From: Azolla pinnata
Taxonomy: Eukaryota; Streptophyta; Polypodiopsida; Salviniales; Salviniaceae
Reading direction: 5' to 3'
Assembly: GCA_037176905.1 (NCBI GenBank)
Contig: JBBBWG010026424.1
Location: 1-25,000, forward strand
DNA length: 25,000 bases
A program made the translations under genes and the position numbers. Under the pieces are notes generated by a model. It was given only the letters and a program-made list of their open reading frames with translations, was not told the origin of the DNA and ran no database searches. Of this stretch, positions 10,680-22,800 are shown piece by piece. Position 1 is the first letter of the stretch; each line of letters begins with the position of its first letter.

Positions 10680-12240
10680 CTTTGGCTTCACGAGCTAGCA
10701 ACAATCCGAGTACCAGAATTTATATTAACGAAAAACGGAAGCTTGTCAGAGCAACAGCAAAAAAAGGAAAGAAAGAAAGAGCTACAATGTGTTGTACACT
10801 TACAAATATATCCCCTCGTGCCAATTCAATCGCATCGAGATGAGCACCGAAGCATCTGAGAGGTTCGCCACTCCCAAAGCATCAAACAGCATCGGAGTCT
10901 GTCGAACTTCGAATCCCAAAGCCTGCACTTAATCTGTATATGTTATCCTTGAACAGTTGAACAGCGGGCGGACTAGACAAGAAACGGCTTCCAAATATTG
11001 TTACGCCTTCCTCATACTCATTCGTCAACAAAACTCTCCTTCTCTATTCAGAAGCACCACATCTATAGTTCAGCACAGACATGCATTTAGACCGTATGGT
11101 ATGCATATGCACGAGATTTGACATGCATCATGGTCAAGCCAACTCATCCATAATGGCCAAATGTTGTCTTGATTATTGGGTTAGGGCCAGTTGAATGAGG
11201 CTCGGAACTTGGGCCTTAAAAAAGACTCGAAGCATGTACAAATCACGAAGCAGAGGAGTGTTCACTTACCATGGTTCTCTATACGAGGATGGGTAAGGCA
11301 ACATGCTGGAAATCAAGCAAGACAGTACATGACCTTATTACAGCATGCTGTTCATAAATGGGTTATGCACAACTCATGGCCATACCTGATTATGTCTGTT
11401 TTTGGTGATGGCCCAAACACATGGTGGTGATTCCTCTGTGCTCACGAGTCAGTCAATGGTTTCTTCACTAGCCTTAAAAAACACGCAGATTAGCAAGTGA
11501 TAGTGCTATTCAGAAAAGATCGACATTTCCATTCACTAGAAGCTTTCTCCCGCTGTCTGCAGGTCCAAAAGTTTTTGAAATACTAATGACCCTGACACAG
11601 GGCCCTTGCTTGCTTACAATGTATTCTATTTTCCTTTCAGGATCATTAAGCCTTGATACACACTTAAAAGCAAAAGGGAGGGGGGGGGCGGGGGTGTTAC
11701 CTGTCAAGCAGAGGAGGGTAATTCTTTTAGAAAAGGGAAGCGCATCTTCTTTAAAAACTCTCCATTTGGAGAGAGCAAGTACTTTGAGCTGCCAATTCCC
11801 ATGAATTCTGAGTGCTGCTGTTTTTCCATTGATTTAAATAAGGGAGCAAACTAGCATATGCACTGTGCATAGCTTAAATAGATCTTCATACCATCGATCG
11901 AATTGATGACATGGCTACTATCCTTGCTCCCTCCGTCCATTCCGTTCATCCATTACCAACCAGCATGCTGTACAAATAGCTTTTCTTTTAATCGACACTA
12001 ACAACAGCGCATCGAAAATCCCTGTTGCAGAATAGTGTGCATAGCTTAAACCTTTCTTTTCTCCACAGCAAATCTACAGGGCTAGATGTGATACAAGTTC
12101 TTGTCGCTGTCAACTAGCCACAAAAACAAAAAACAAGAAAAGAAAAAGGGAAACCCAGTGCCATTTCGCATTTTAAGACTGTTTTATAACTATCGGCTAT
12201 TGGGCGGGTTCTACTGGCATGAATACTTTTGAAAATCCAA
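10680..12240. other. Intergenic region upstream of the ABCB gene, no supported gene
   Basis: The open frame at 11191-11430 and others are short and match nothing I recognise. GTGCATAGCTTAAA occurs twice (near 11865 and 12038). A G-run (GGGGGGGCGGGGG) lies near 11680-11693. I found no transposon ends or RNA gene. Confidence 0.45.
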
Positions 12241-12363
12241 CAGTTATATACATAGAGAGCGGATAGGAAGGGTTTATAAACAATGGAGAAGGATTACTAG
12301 AAGAAGCAGGAGGAAGGGGAGAAGAAGAGGGAGGAGGAGTGGAACGGAGTTTGATAATGCACC
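12241..12363 (+). promoter_or_regulatory. ABCB core promoter/leader with two small upstream ORFs
   Basis: TATA-like words lie at 12245-12250 (TATATA) and 12273-12280 (TTTATAAA). A purine-rich leader follows (GAAGAAGAGGGAGGAGGAG). Two upstream ATGs are present. One at 12283-12300 encodes MEKDY and stops. The other, at 12357, overlaps the main start out of frame (ATGCACCATG) and runs for 21 codons. If transcription starts at the upstream TATA, both would be in the mRNA and could lower translation. The transcription start itself is not determined. Confidence 0.45.
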
Positions 12364-15300
12364 ATGACGAATCTAAAGACACACAAGACCAGAAAGAATG
12401 GAAGCATCACCAAGGATACTGAGCTTGTCTACTCTGCCTCTGCCTTCTCCTTCTTCATCATTTTCCAGTATGCAGATATAAAAGATCTAGTCTTGATGAG
12501 CTTAGGCTTCATCGGGAGCGTCGGAGATGGCATTGCAGTGCCCACCATGATGCTGATCATGACCGGCGTCTTTGATGCCTTTGGCCATGCATCCACCCAC
12601 AGCTCGACCAGTCATACAATGCTGATGAACCAAATAAACAAGGTTATCATCTTAACTTCCATCCTCGGTGATCTCACCTCCATTATATTGTTGTGAAGTA
12701 CCTAATCAGGAAGAAATTAGGGCTAACCTCTAGATACACATGCCTACAATGGAAGCTAACAGACTTACAATAATAATTGTGGTTAACGATCAAATCAAAA
12801 CATAATATTATGCCTAGCTACATGATCATCAACTATAGAAAATTGCACAATGTTCAATGCAATTGGACTCTCATTCATTTCCTAAATTCGGCCTTTTCTT
12901 GGATGCAGTATGTGATCTATTTCATTTATGCCGGCTTTGCAGCGGGGATTTCATGCTTCCTTGGTAAACTATCAACCCTGCATAATTAGCATACTAATAA
13001 CTCTATCGCAATAACCAATAAGCCTGACAAGCAGTTAGTTACACATTAAGATGCCTAAACTGCTGTTGATTAAGACAGATTATAACGACCCAAAATTCCA
13101 TAGCAAGGAAGAGCATTTACCCAGTGATAGTTAGGTGACGACTATCCATGAACATCGTTGAGGCTGCTCACTGCATGGGAAAATGTTTCTAAACTTCTTG
13201 GGGTTTAATTATTTGATGCCCACAGGCAGTTACATGCATGGTTAGATTATCCACAGCCTCATCCACAAGAGCCCATAATGCCAAACTCTGTAAGGAAACA
13301 TATAGTAATTAATTCAAGTCTGCAACGAGCAGAAAATTTGTGAAATCTCGTAGATACATGTGTATATGCCATGAATTCATGCATGTGTGTGTACAGACAT
13401 ACATATAAAAAAGACTTCTAGCTTATGCATCAAAATCTTAGTTGGAAACATGTTTTGAGTTTAAGTCTGGACAATTATCAGAGGCAGCATCATGGATCAA
13501 AACTGCCGAAAGGCAAGCTTCTCGCCTCCGATGCCTCTACTTGAAAGCCATCCTGAGGCAAGACCTGAGCTTCTTTGACATGCAATCTAACACCGCTGAG
13601 ATCATTGACAGCATCGGCACAGACTCGCAAATGATTCAGGAGGTTATTGCTGAGAAGGTAATATTTCTCATTTCTTGCAGCTTATAATCTATACAGCTAA
13701 ACTGAGAAATACTTTTTCTTTACTAGTTATTCAGGCACTAATGCAGCTCAACTGCGAATCTTAACAATAAACTAGCATGGGATAACTGAGGATGAGTGAA
13801 CACCTCTTAGAATCAGTAATCATCTAGATAGAGAGTAAATGATAGCAGTCCACCAATTTTACTATATGCTGAGATACTGTACACATGAACTTACAGGTTC
13901 CTCATTTCATCGTGAACCTGTCAAACTTCATAGCAAGCTATACAGTGGGAATCTACATGGCATGGCAGCTCAGCATCACAGCACTTGCTTTTCTACCACT
14001 GCTAGTGCTTCCCGGGATTCTATATGGGAGAATCTTGGCAGAGGCAGTCAAGAAGATGAGAGAAGAGTACATGAAGGCAGGAGTGGTAGCAGAGATGGCC
14101 ATATCCTCTATCCGAACCATCTACTCATTTGTGGGAGAAGAGAGGACACTGGAGCTCTTTTCCAAAGCCTTGGAAACAACTGTCAAGCTCGGACTGAAGC
14201 AAGGATTGGCCAAGGGACTCACAGTAGGAAGCAATGGTGTTGTGTTTGCCATCTGGGGTTTCATGGCATGGTATGGAAACAAGCTTATTCTCAATCATGG
14301 CCTTAACGGCGGTAACGTCATAGCAACCGGCCTCGCTTCTATCACCGGAGGCCTGTAAGACAACTAAACCTTCAATTCTTCATTACCTGCAATCTGTTAC
14401 CAACAGTCCTATTAGCTAATCTTGGCCCTTGCATTTATTTACATATTATATATACTTCACTTGAACAAGATAGTTTACGAGCAGCTGATGGCGGATGAAT
14501 GTGATTCACGCTAAGCTTGTTCTTCTGATAATCCTGAGAAATTCGTTTGATTGCCTGAATTGAGGATAATTGAGACCCGTAGCTGCATTTAGAGTAATCA
14601 TCAGTGAGAGGTTCCCCATCAATTCTGTTTACTGGCTCTTGTGTCAAGCATGCCTAAATTTCCTGCTGGTGGCTTCATTATGGTAGCTCGCTGGGAAACT
14701 GTCTTCCAAATTTGAAGTACTTTCTGGAGGCAAGCCTGGCTGGAGCAAGGATTGTAGAAATGATCAACCGAGAGCCTGCCATAGACCAGGAGCCCTGTAT
14801 TAAGAAGAAGCGGGGCAAGATACTAGACACTGTAGTAGGCAACTTGGAGCTCAAGAATGTGAGGTTTACATACCCGGCACGGCCTGACACCATGATCTTC
14901 AATGGCTTCTCTCTGAGTATCGAGGCAGGGAAAACAACAGCCCTTGTGGGTGGAAGTGGATGTGGGAAATCCACCATCATTGCCCTGCTGGAGAGATTCT
15001 ACGACCCACTGGATGGTGAGATCCTCTTTGATGGAACCAACGTGAAGCATTTGCATCTCCCTTGGCTTCGAGCACAGATCGGCCTCGTCAGTCAAGAACC
15101 TGCCCTCTTTGCCACCACCATCAAGCATAACATCCTCCTGGGCAAACAAGGAGCCAATATGGAGGAAATTATTGAAGCCGCCAAAAAATCGAATGCCCAT
15201 AGTTTCATCTCCCAACTTCCTGAAGCTTATGAGACCCAGGTATGGACGCCACCCAATAACAATCTAGCCACATTTTACCACAGAAAATTTCCAAATCTCT

Positions 15301-18300
15301 GAAACCTTAGGTACTATCACCATGTACTTCTTGCTGTATGCAATGCATGGCATATTAAGCTAGGTGCAAGTTGGAAGGCAGGGAGCTGATCTCCCCCCTC
15401 ATCATACCTAGATAGTGATATGAGCCTTCAGCCTCTGAAACTACGAAAGATAATAATGCTGCAATATTGTGATAAACATGCAGCAGAAAAGTTGATGCCT
15501 TTCCACCATTTAGACTGTCACACACACACACACACACAGAGGAATATAGCCTTGCCATTCACTTCCTGTCTTGAGAACTTTTCTTCTGTAGCTAAATAAC
15601 AGTTATAATTAACATAGGTTGGCGAACATGGCGTACAACTGTCTGGAGGACAGAAACAACGCATAGCCATTGCCCGTGCCCTGCTCATCGATCCTCCAAT
15701 TTTGCTGCTGGACGAGGCCACTAGTGCCCTTGATGCAGAATCCGAGAACGTCGTCCAAGATGCACTCAATCAGGCAGCGCTCGGCCGAACCACTCTCGTC
15801 ATTTCCCACCGCCTATCCACGATCCAAAATGCTGACCTTATTGCAGTCATGCAGAAGGGTCAAGTGATCGAAACAGGGCAGCACGAGGACCTTCTGCAGA
15901 GAGATGGTTCCGCTTACGCCGAACTTATCCATGCCAGTAGCACTGAAGGCATTATTAGTCGTGGGCAGAAGGAAGAAAACGGCTCCCATCTCCAAGAAAG
16001 CCAGCAGTTTATGAGCGATGCACAGGTCGTCAATGAATTTGATCCAAGGCCCCCCAAAAACATAGTAATGGTAAGGCAGACTAGCAACTCGAGCTGTATT
16101 AGCCGCAGTTCAAGCTTTAATGGATGCCACCCACCGGAGTTACAGTTGAAGGAAGAGATGCATAATTCATCTTCACCTCCCTCTTTCAGGAGACTTGTAT
16201 TACTGAATAAACCCGAATGGCGCCAAGCTCTGATAGGCACTGCTGGAGCAGCTTGCTTTGGTGTTATACAACCTCTTTATGCTTTCACAATTGGTGGCAT
16301 GATTGTTGCTTTCTACATGACGGATCACACAGAGCGCGCTCGCTACATTAGGAACTACTCTCTCAGTTTTGTGGCTTTGGCTGTAGCTTCCTTTATCACA
16401 AATGCCATCCAGCACTACAACTTTGCAGTGGTAGGAGAAAAACTCACAAAGCGGGTGAGAGAACGAATGCTGATGAACATCTTGCAGTTTGAAGTCGCAT
16501 GGTTTGATGCCCCGGAAAACAACAGCAGTGCCATCTGCACCCGCCTTGCATCAGCGGCAAACTCTGTGAAATCACTGGTGGGTGATAGATGGTCCCTCAT
16601 AATAACTACCTTTGTGTCAATCATTGCTGCTACAAGCTTTGGCCTCGCCATAGCCTGGCGTCTTGCTCTTGTCATCATGGCATGCCAGCCCCTTGTCATC
16701 CTCTGTTTTTACTGCCGCCGTGTACTTATCAAGACAATATCCAAACAGGCCCTCTGCATGCAGCAAGATTCAAGCAAATTGGCAGCCGAAGCAGTGGTGC
16801 ACCATCGCACCATCGCCGCATTCTGTGCCCAGCCTACCATTCTTAAGCTTTATGCAAATCTGCAGCAAAAATCATCCCAAGCATCTACCCGGCAAGCCCT
16901 TATTGGTGGGCTGGGATTAGGAAGTGCTCAACTCATCTCTTTTTTCTCGCTGGCACTGGACTATTGGTATGGTGCCCATCTTGTAAGTGAAGGTCTGATC
17001 TCATCTGGTGAGATGTTCAAGACCTTCTTCATCCTTGTCAGCACTGGAAGAGTGATCGCCGAATCAGGGAGCATGACATCCGATATAGCTAAAGGTGCAG
17101 CTGCAGTGGGCTCTGTCTTCGAAATTCTTGATCGAATCAGCAATATCATCCCCGACAATCCTGAGGGAGAGAAACCACAGCATTTGAATGGTGATGTTGA
17201 GCTCCGCCACATAGACTTTGCGTACCCACAGCGGCCCAAGATTCTGGTATTCCAGGACTTCAACCTGCATATTCATGCAGGACAAAGCATGGCACTTGTC
17301 GGTCAGAGTGGCTCTGGAAAATCCACCGTCATCAGCCTTATTGAGAGATTTTATGATCCTATCAGAGGGAAGGTGAAGATTGACGGAAAGGATATCCGCC
17401 AGTTCCACCTTCGCACGTTGAGGAAGCACATTGCTCTGGTGAGCCAGGAGCCAACTCTGTTTGAAGGAAGCATCCGAGAAAACATTCTTTACAACAATGG
17501 TGACGCTTCAGAAGAGGAGATTGTGAAGGCAGCCGAAGCAGCCAATGCACACAACTTCATCAGGTATTTCATCAACCGAGTTCCTACACATGCACATAAT
17601 TGTTTTCGCATTTTCGTAGTATGATTACCACAAGATTAAGACCTAGCATAATGCATGCCTCTGTAGACCAGAGCTGATTAAGAACCACGGCCAATTAGGA
17701 CCTACCATTATGCCTCTATAGTTCACTGCTGATTAGGATGCTCCTGTAAACCACAGGACTGACATTATGCCTCTGTAGGCCACAGCTAATTTGGATTCCT
17801 CTGTAGTACACAGATGATTAGGACGCCTCAGTAGACCACAGCCAATTAGAACCTAGCATTACGCCTGTGACTCAGGTTTCTGTTTTCATCATATTGAACT
17901 TTAGAAAACTTGAGGCCTTCACCGGTGTAGAATTTGTAAACCTCTTGTGTCAGGGAGGACTAACTCTATTTGTTGGTATGGACACAGTGCATTGCAGAAT
18001 GGATATGAAACCAATGTGGGGGAGAGGGGACTGCAATTGTCTGGGGGCCAAAAGCAAAGGATAGCCATAGCTCGAGCAATTCTAAAGAAACCTGCAATTT
18101 TGCTCCTGGATGAGGCGACAAGCGCGCTGGATGTGAAGTCTGAGAAAGTTGTACAAGAGGCACTGGAGCAGATGATGGTGGGGAGGACAACAGTCGTGGT
18201 AGCACATAGGCTCTCCACCATCCTCAATTGTCACACGATCGCTGTCCTGCAGAAGGGCACCATTGTAGAGTCCGGTACCCATGCAGAGCTTATCAGCAGA

Positions 18301-18414
18301 GGAGATGTGGGTGCCTACTTTAACCTTGTCAAGCTTCAACAGCACCGCTCAAACGTCTCTTCTCTTTCTCCTGATTCCCTTCCTAGTGTAGTGCATGTAT
18401 CCTCTAACCTCTAG
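12364..18414 (+). CDS. ABC transporter B family (MDR/P-glycoprotein-like) full transporter, 7 exons, 1297 aa
   Basis: This is an ATP-driven exporter, probably at the plasma membrane; plant ABCBs move auxin, alkaloids or other metabolites, and the substrate here is unknown. Exons: 12364-12642, 12909-12963, 13482-13657, 13897-14354, 14687-15239, 15618-17563, 17988-18414. The sum is 3894 nt, in frame. The order is TMD1 (about 45-330), NBD1, a Ser-rich linker (about 620-700), TMD2 (about 705-1010), NBD2. NBD1 has Walker [10 protein letters not shown] (Lys417), Q-loop SQEP (Gln459), LSGGQ 515-519, Walker B LLLDE (Glu540) and His571. NBD2 has GQSGSGKST (Lys1075), Gln1117, LSGGQ 1173-1177, Glu1198 and His1229. 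Both ATP sites therefore look complete. The sequence resembles the plant ABCB15-type clade. Oddities: AASW replaces the usual GYCW ahead of the conserved ERQASRLR, and the first donor (AAG/GTTATC) is weak. The first 45 residues are the least certain part. Confidence 0.93.
15519..15538. repeat. (CA)10 microsatellite in ABCB intron 5
   Basis: Ten uninterrupted CA dinucleotides lie within the intron that separates ETQ from VGE in NBD1. Confidence 0.95.
17640..17876. repeat. Degenerate 30-40-bp tandem repeat in ABCB intron 6
   Basis: The intron is filled with variants of CATTATGCCTCTGTAG followed by ACCACAGCTGATTAGGA. There are about six or seven units, of uneven length. It is confined to the intron and has no effect on the reading frame. 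Confidence 0.75.
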
Positions 18415-19897
18415 GGAATTGATGCCATATTTGCATCACAAATTTAGCTATGATCAAATGACATAACCAGATGTTAATTTACATTGCCTCCACCTAACTA
18501 GAACGGCCATCAAACTGTAAAAGGAGACAAATACCCTTAAGAGGCTGTATGTGCCGAATTTTAACTTCACCTCTAGGGAAGCATTATCAGAACACTTTTA
18601 ATCCTATGAAATTACCAATTCAAGATCTTACCAAAAACAATCTTGCCAGTTTAGTTGAGTATCGCTGCTGAGACTCGACGTAATCTTCCCCAAAAATCTA
18701 TGATATTTTCTCTGCCAAATGCCTGCATCGATTGAAACACCATCTCCATTCTTCTCTAGGGATCACTGCTTCCAGGGCATTACTCTTCATGCTTGCAAGA
18801 GTTTAAGCAAGCATTGATTTAACGGAAATGGTTGAGGTTATTACAACCAAAATGATGTGCAATATGATCAGTAATCTCAGAACAATCAACTCAATACCGA
18901 ATGACGCCTTGATAACATTAATTTTAGTTCGCACTTTAGGAATCCAGAGCTTTAGCGTATCGACCAGAAATCAGAAAGAGTAAAATCTTTCACAGAGACA
19001 CTCCAAACATGCTCACCTGAAAACTGAACTTTTGTCCACACATCTTTGGCCATCTGCATTTCACTTTGCAAATAGCTTGAGTGAGAGGACCAAATGAAAG
19101 TATAAAAGAAACACATTTTGCATTCAAAGAATGAACCGATGTAAGAGCTCAGATATTGTCATTTTCAATCTGAACCAAGAGAGATAATGTCTTTTGAAGC
19201 CAATCAATTTTTCACCTTACAAGAAGAACATGGACGAGCATTTGTATATATATAAACCTGCTTATACATTAGCTCCATTATTACTTAGTTCCATTATTTT
19301 ACCTTTGATTACAAAGAAGGTGGTTTTGTACTTGTACTTCATGATACTAGCTTTTATGTTTCTTCAAATCTTGATAAGTACTGCAAATCTCTTAAATTTT
19401 GATAAGGTAAAGAAAATTCCATCTAATCTGTGTGGAATGTATTAAAGATGGTAGATCAAGTTTTTTCACTAAATCGCCCAGAAAATGTGTTATCTCATAA
19501 ACAACTAGAAGTCTCCATAAGAGATTGCAAATGAAAATTAGATCTTGTGCGATATATAAAAGACTGAAAGATGAAACCTCCTAAACAAAGAATGTAACAG
19601 GATGCAATTACTTGAATGCTTATCGTCATCATGTGACTGCATTTCCAAGTGATGTATCTTGAGTAAACAGCTTCAGCTGGAAGGTTTTCTATGATTGGAT
19701 TGTGGAATCAACTACTGTTGACCTTCATGGTTAGAAAATAGAATTGTCAATTTCAAGTTTCTTCCCACTCCAAGAGCCTGAGTTTGGCATTATATAGAGT
19801 TCATGAAAAAAGTAAGATCATATTGCACTCAGAATGATTCGTTGATGTTCTGAGGGGCATAATTAATATCCTACACTATAAGTTCCAGCACCACATT
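18415..19897. other. Spacer between convergent ABCB and RAD9 genes
   Basis: AT-rich DNA holding both 3' ends. No third gene is supported. The frame at 19194-19445 is AT-rich and hydrophobic by composition, with no recognisable domain. Both genes' poly(A) sites should lie here, but no single signal stands out. Confidence 0.5.
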
Positions 19898-22800
19898 CTA
19901 CATCATGCACCTTTTCCTTGGTGGCGTTGATTGCACACAAATATCATCTTCTTCTTCATCATCATCTTCCTCAGAGTCTGCACTCAACCAGTTTCCTTGA
20001 TTTCTTGCAAGTCTAGTGTTTTGACTGATTGGTATGTTGGAATGGTGCTCAACTGTAAACAGATATCAGTTGTCAGTAAAACGAGAAAGTGAGAAAAGAA
20101 AGCTTTCAGAAAGAATGGAGCTAACCTGGCACTTCGCGTGCTTCTGTCACTCGGGGTAAATCTCCCCTAATCAAACCAGGTGATACTGATAAAACACTGG
20201 GATATCGTTTAGGATAACACATTCATCACATATACCTATGATGCCATATTTGTATCCATTTCCAAAAATGCATGGTATAAATGACTATGTGCTTACAAGA
20301 TATACAGTGTGCAAGCTATAACGGTGTTGTACAACTTAATTACAGAATCAATTCAATATAGTACAGGATACTGGTTAATATTTCTCCCTGGCCATGTGGT
20401 ATGAATGGCATTCATCTGATTTGGTTGCAAGCCAACCAGGGTTTCCTCACTAGCATTGTCAATGTTTTGCATGTAGTGAGGGCCTCTAGCAGCATCCCTA
20501 TTATCCCAACTTTTTGTTGCGCTTCCTGACCATGAACAAGTTCAATACATACACAGGTTAATTTGGGGAAATCTTCAGGTAGAGTATTTAACCTTATCTT
20601 GAAACCCTAGAGAAATGCACATTCTTCCAGTAAATTTCGTTTGGTTAATACCAGAAATTTCAGACCATACTTTAGTATGATCTGACTGTTCACCCGTGGA
20701 CTTGGTTGAAAGTATTGGAACACGTTGGGAATTCTGAGCGACAGTCCTGCATTCTAGAGAATTATGTAGAGCTGTGTCCTTCACCTTTGACAGCATGTTC
20801 TGATTCACAGCGACTTGTGATGGTGCAATTTCACTACTTTCTTCTTCTCCCAATTGAGAGCCAAGCATTGTTGCCAGCACGAGGGTGGCATCAAAATCTG
20901 CATGCTCTGAATCATCCAAGCCAAATCTTGGTGCAAGAAGGATTGGGCTGGAAAAGAGCCAGCCAGCAATGTTAAGCCCCTTCATTCAGTTCTTAGTCAG
21001 CACAAACCATCCTGAAACGGAAAGGGATGCGGCATTTATAACATGCTTCCATACTTGCCAGCCCTTTCGAAATACAGGTGTATATCTGCTTCACATGCTT
21101 CACAGAATGCAAGGAATGCCTGGGAAAGTAAGGTAATCCATTAGCAAACCAAACCTTTTGACTAATTATCATGTTCATGGCTACATGCTTGCACATGTTG
21201 TATACCTTAACCTCCCTGAGGCTAAATGTCACATCAACAGCAACACCTTTATGTACATACTCTTGCAGCTCCTCAGCAGGATCTATCCAAAGTTGGGTAT
21301 GTAATGTTGGATCATTGCTTTCTGCTTATCATTTTACAGCATTTATAGAACTGTAAAAACGAAATCTTATCATGAGAACCTAATCTGCTTTAGATGTATA
21401 AAATATGTACCTTTTGTAGGATCAATATAGCTCCTCAGCTCAATTGCTTTTCCTTCTGAGGAGCTTCTCATGCCAAATGAAGATAATGGTGATGGTTCTG
21501 TGGCAATTAGAGTAATTTCCTGAAGTGATGACTGAAAATTCGCAAGCAAGCGGTTCAGATCACTTGGCTTAACAACAAGCTGGCTAGAAAAGCTTTTACG
21601 GTCCAAAGCAACATGATGCATGTCAGGATCACTAGTGCAGGTTATCCAGTATGTTTTCCTGATGCCTAGAACCAAGGCAATAACTTGAATAAGCCAATAC
21701 CATAACCATGCTGTTAACCTGGGGCCATTGTTTGAAACAGTTGACATACCATGTAAACATTCCAAAGTCCATTGCAATTTGGTGGCTGCCATATCAGGTA
21801 GAATAATTGTTACTCGTTCCATAGTGCTAGGTGCCATTCTAAAAACAGTGCAAACAGCCTTCAAGTTCCACATAACAGCGAATGAGGGCATCATCATAGA
21901 TAATAAAATGCATGATCCAAAGGCAGACAACCAATTATGCACCTTTAAAAGAACACAGCACTGTGCAACTGGAACATGCAAGCGGTATGCATCAAAAAAC
22001 TGAGCTTTGAATGGTATTGCCAAGAATGCTGTGCGAGCTGCATTCAGAGTCCGCACTGTGAGCTGTTCATGAAGAGCTTCAGTAAGTTAAATTCATGGGT
22101 TCATAAAAGACATTTTGTTCTTATGCTAACCACAACAAAATGTTACGTAGATTCAACGGAATCATCTCATTGACGATAATACAGCATTAATTGATTTCAA
22201 TACTTTACTGTGCCAATGTCTATTGATTAACTTCCACGTGTTCTATCCACCTCCCTATTTTATTACGTCAGCATATTAATTTTTAAAGGTCAGTTACACT
22301 GCATTGGCGGTGCATTTATGACTATGGCTTTGTAAGTTTGAGATGTATCAATGCTACAAGTGCATACTTCGGGCACTTCTAAATAACCACCTACCAGGAT
22401 CTATGAATCAGCTCAAATGAGTCAACATGGATCAGAATTACCTAAAAGAGAAGATAATGCAAATACGTTCCTCATGAAAAAAGCGTTTCAAGATGTAGCA
22501 ATTTTAGTTTATAGAGGAATCGTCATAAGTGAGTCTAACACTGATACCGCTTTTGATGCTTCTTGAAACACGTACAAGCACGAACACCATTAGATGATGC
22601 GTCCAAAAAGTTTTTTAAGTTGTGTTTACAAGCCACTCGCTTATTGGATAACTAGCCAAACGTGAAATGTAGCAAAAACATATACAGATTTTGAACTGAA
22701 TTCCTATCAATCCTGGTCTTTGATCACAATAATTTATTATTTCTTGCCAGAAACAGAAGTTTCACCGATGAGCAAGAAAACAATTGCAGAAAATATTGAT

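Noticed and set aside
11191..11430. 79-codon + strand frame
   Set aside because: No similarity recognised, no splice partners, and it ends in non-conserved sequence.
14435..14647. Extra ABCB exon between exons 4 and 5
   Set aside because: Exon 4 (ending 14354) and exon 5 (starting 14687) join in frame to give the conserved GGLSLGN, so nothing is missing.
15813..17550. Many minus-strand frames opposite ABCB exon 6
   Set aside because: They are shadows of a strongly coding + strand exon with complete NBD and TMD motifs.
19194..19445. 83-codon hydrophobic frame, possible small membrane protein
   Set aside because: It is AT-rich, so its Leu/Ile/Phe content is expected by composition. There is no promoter or conserved motif.
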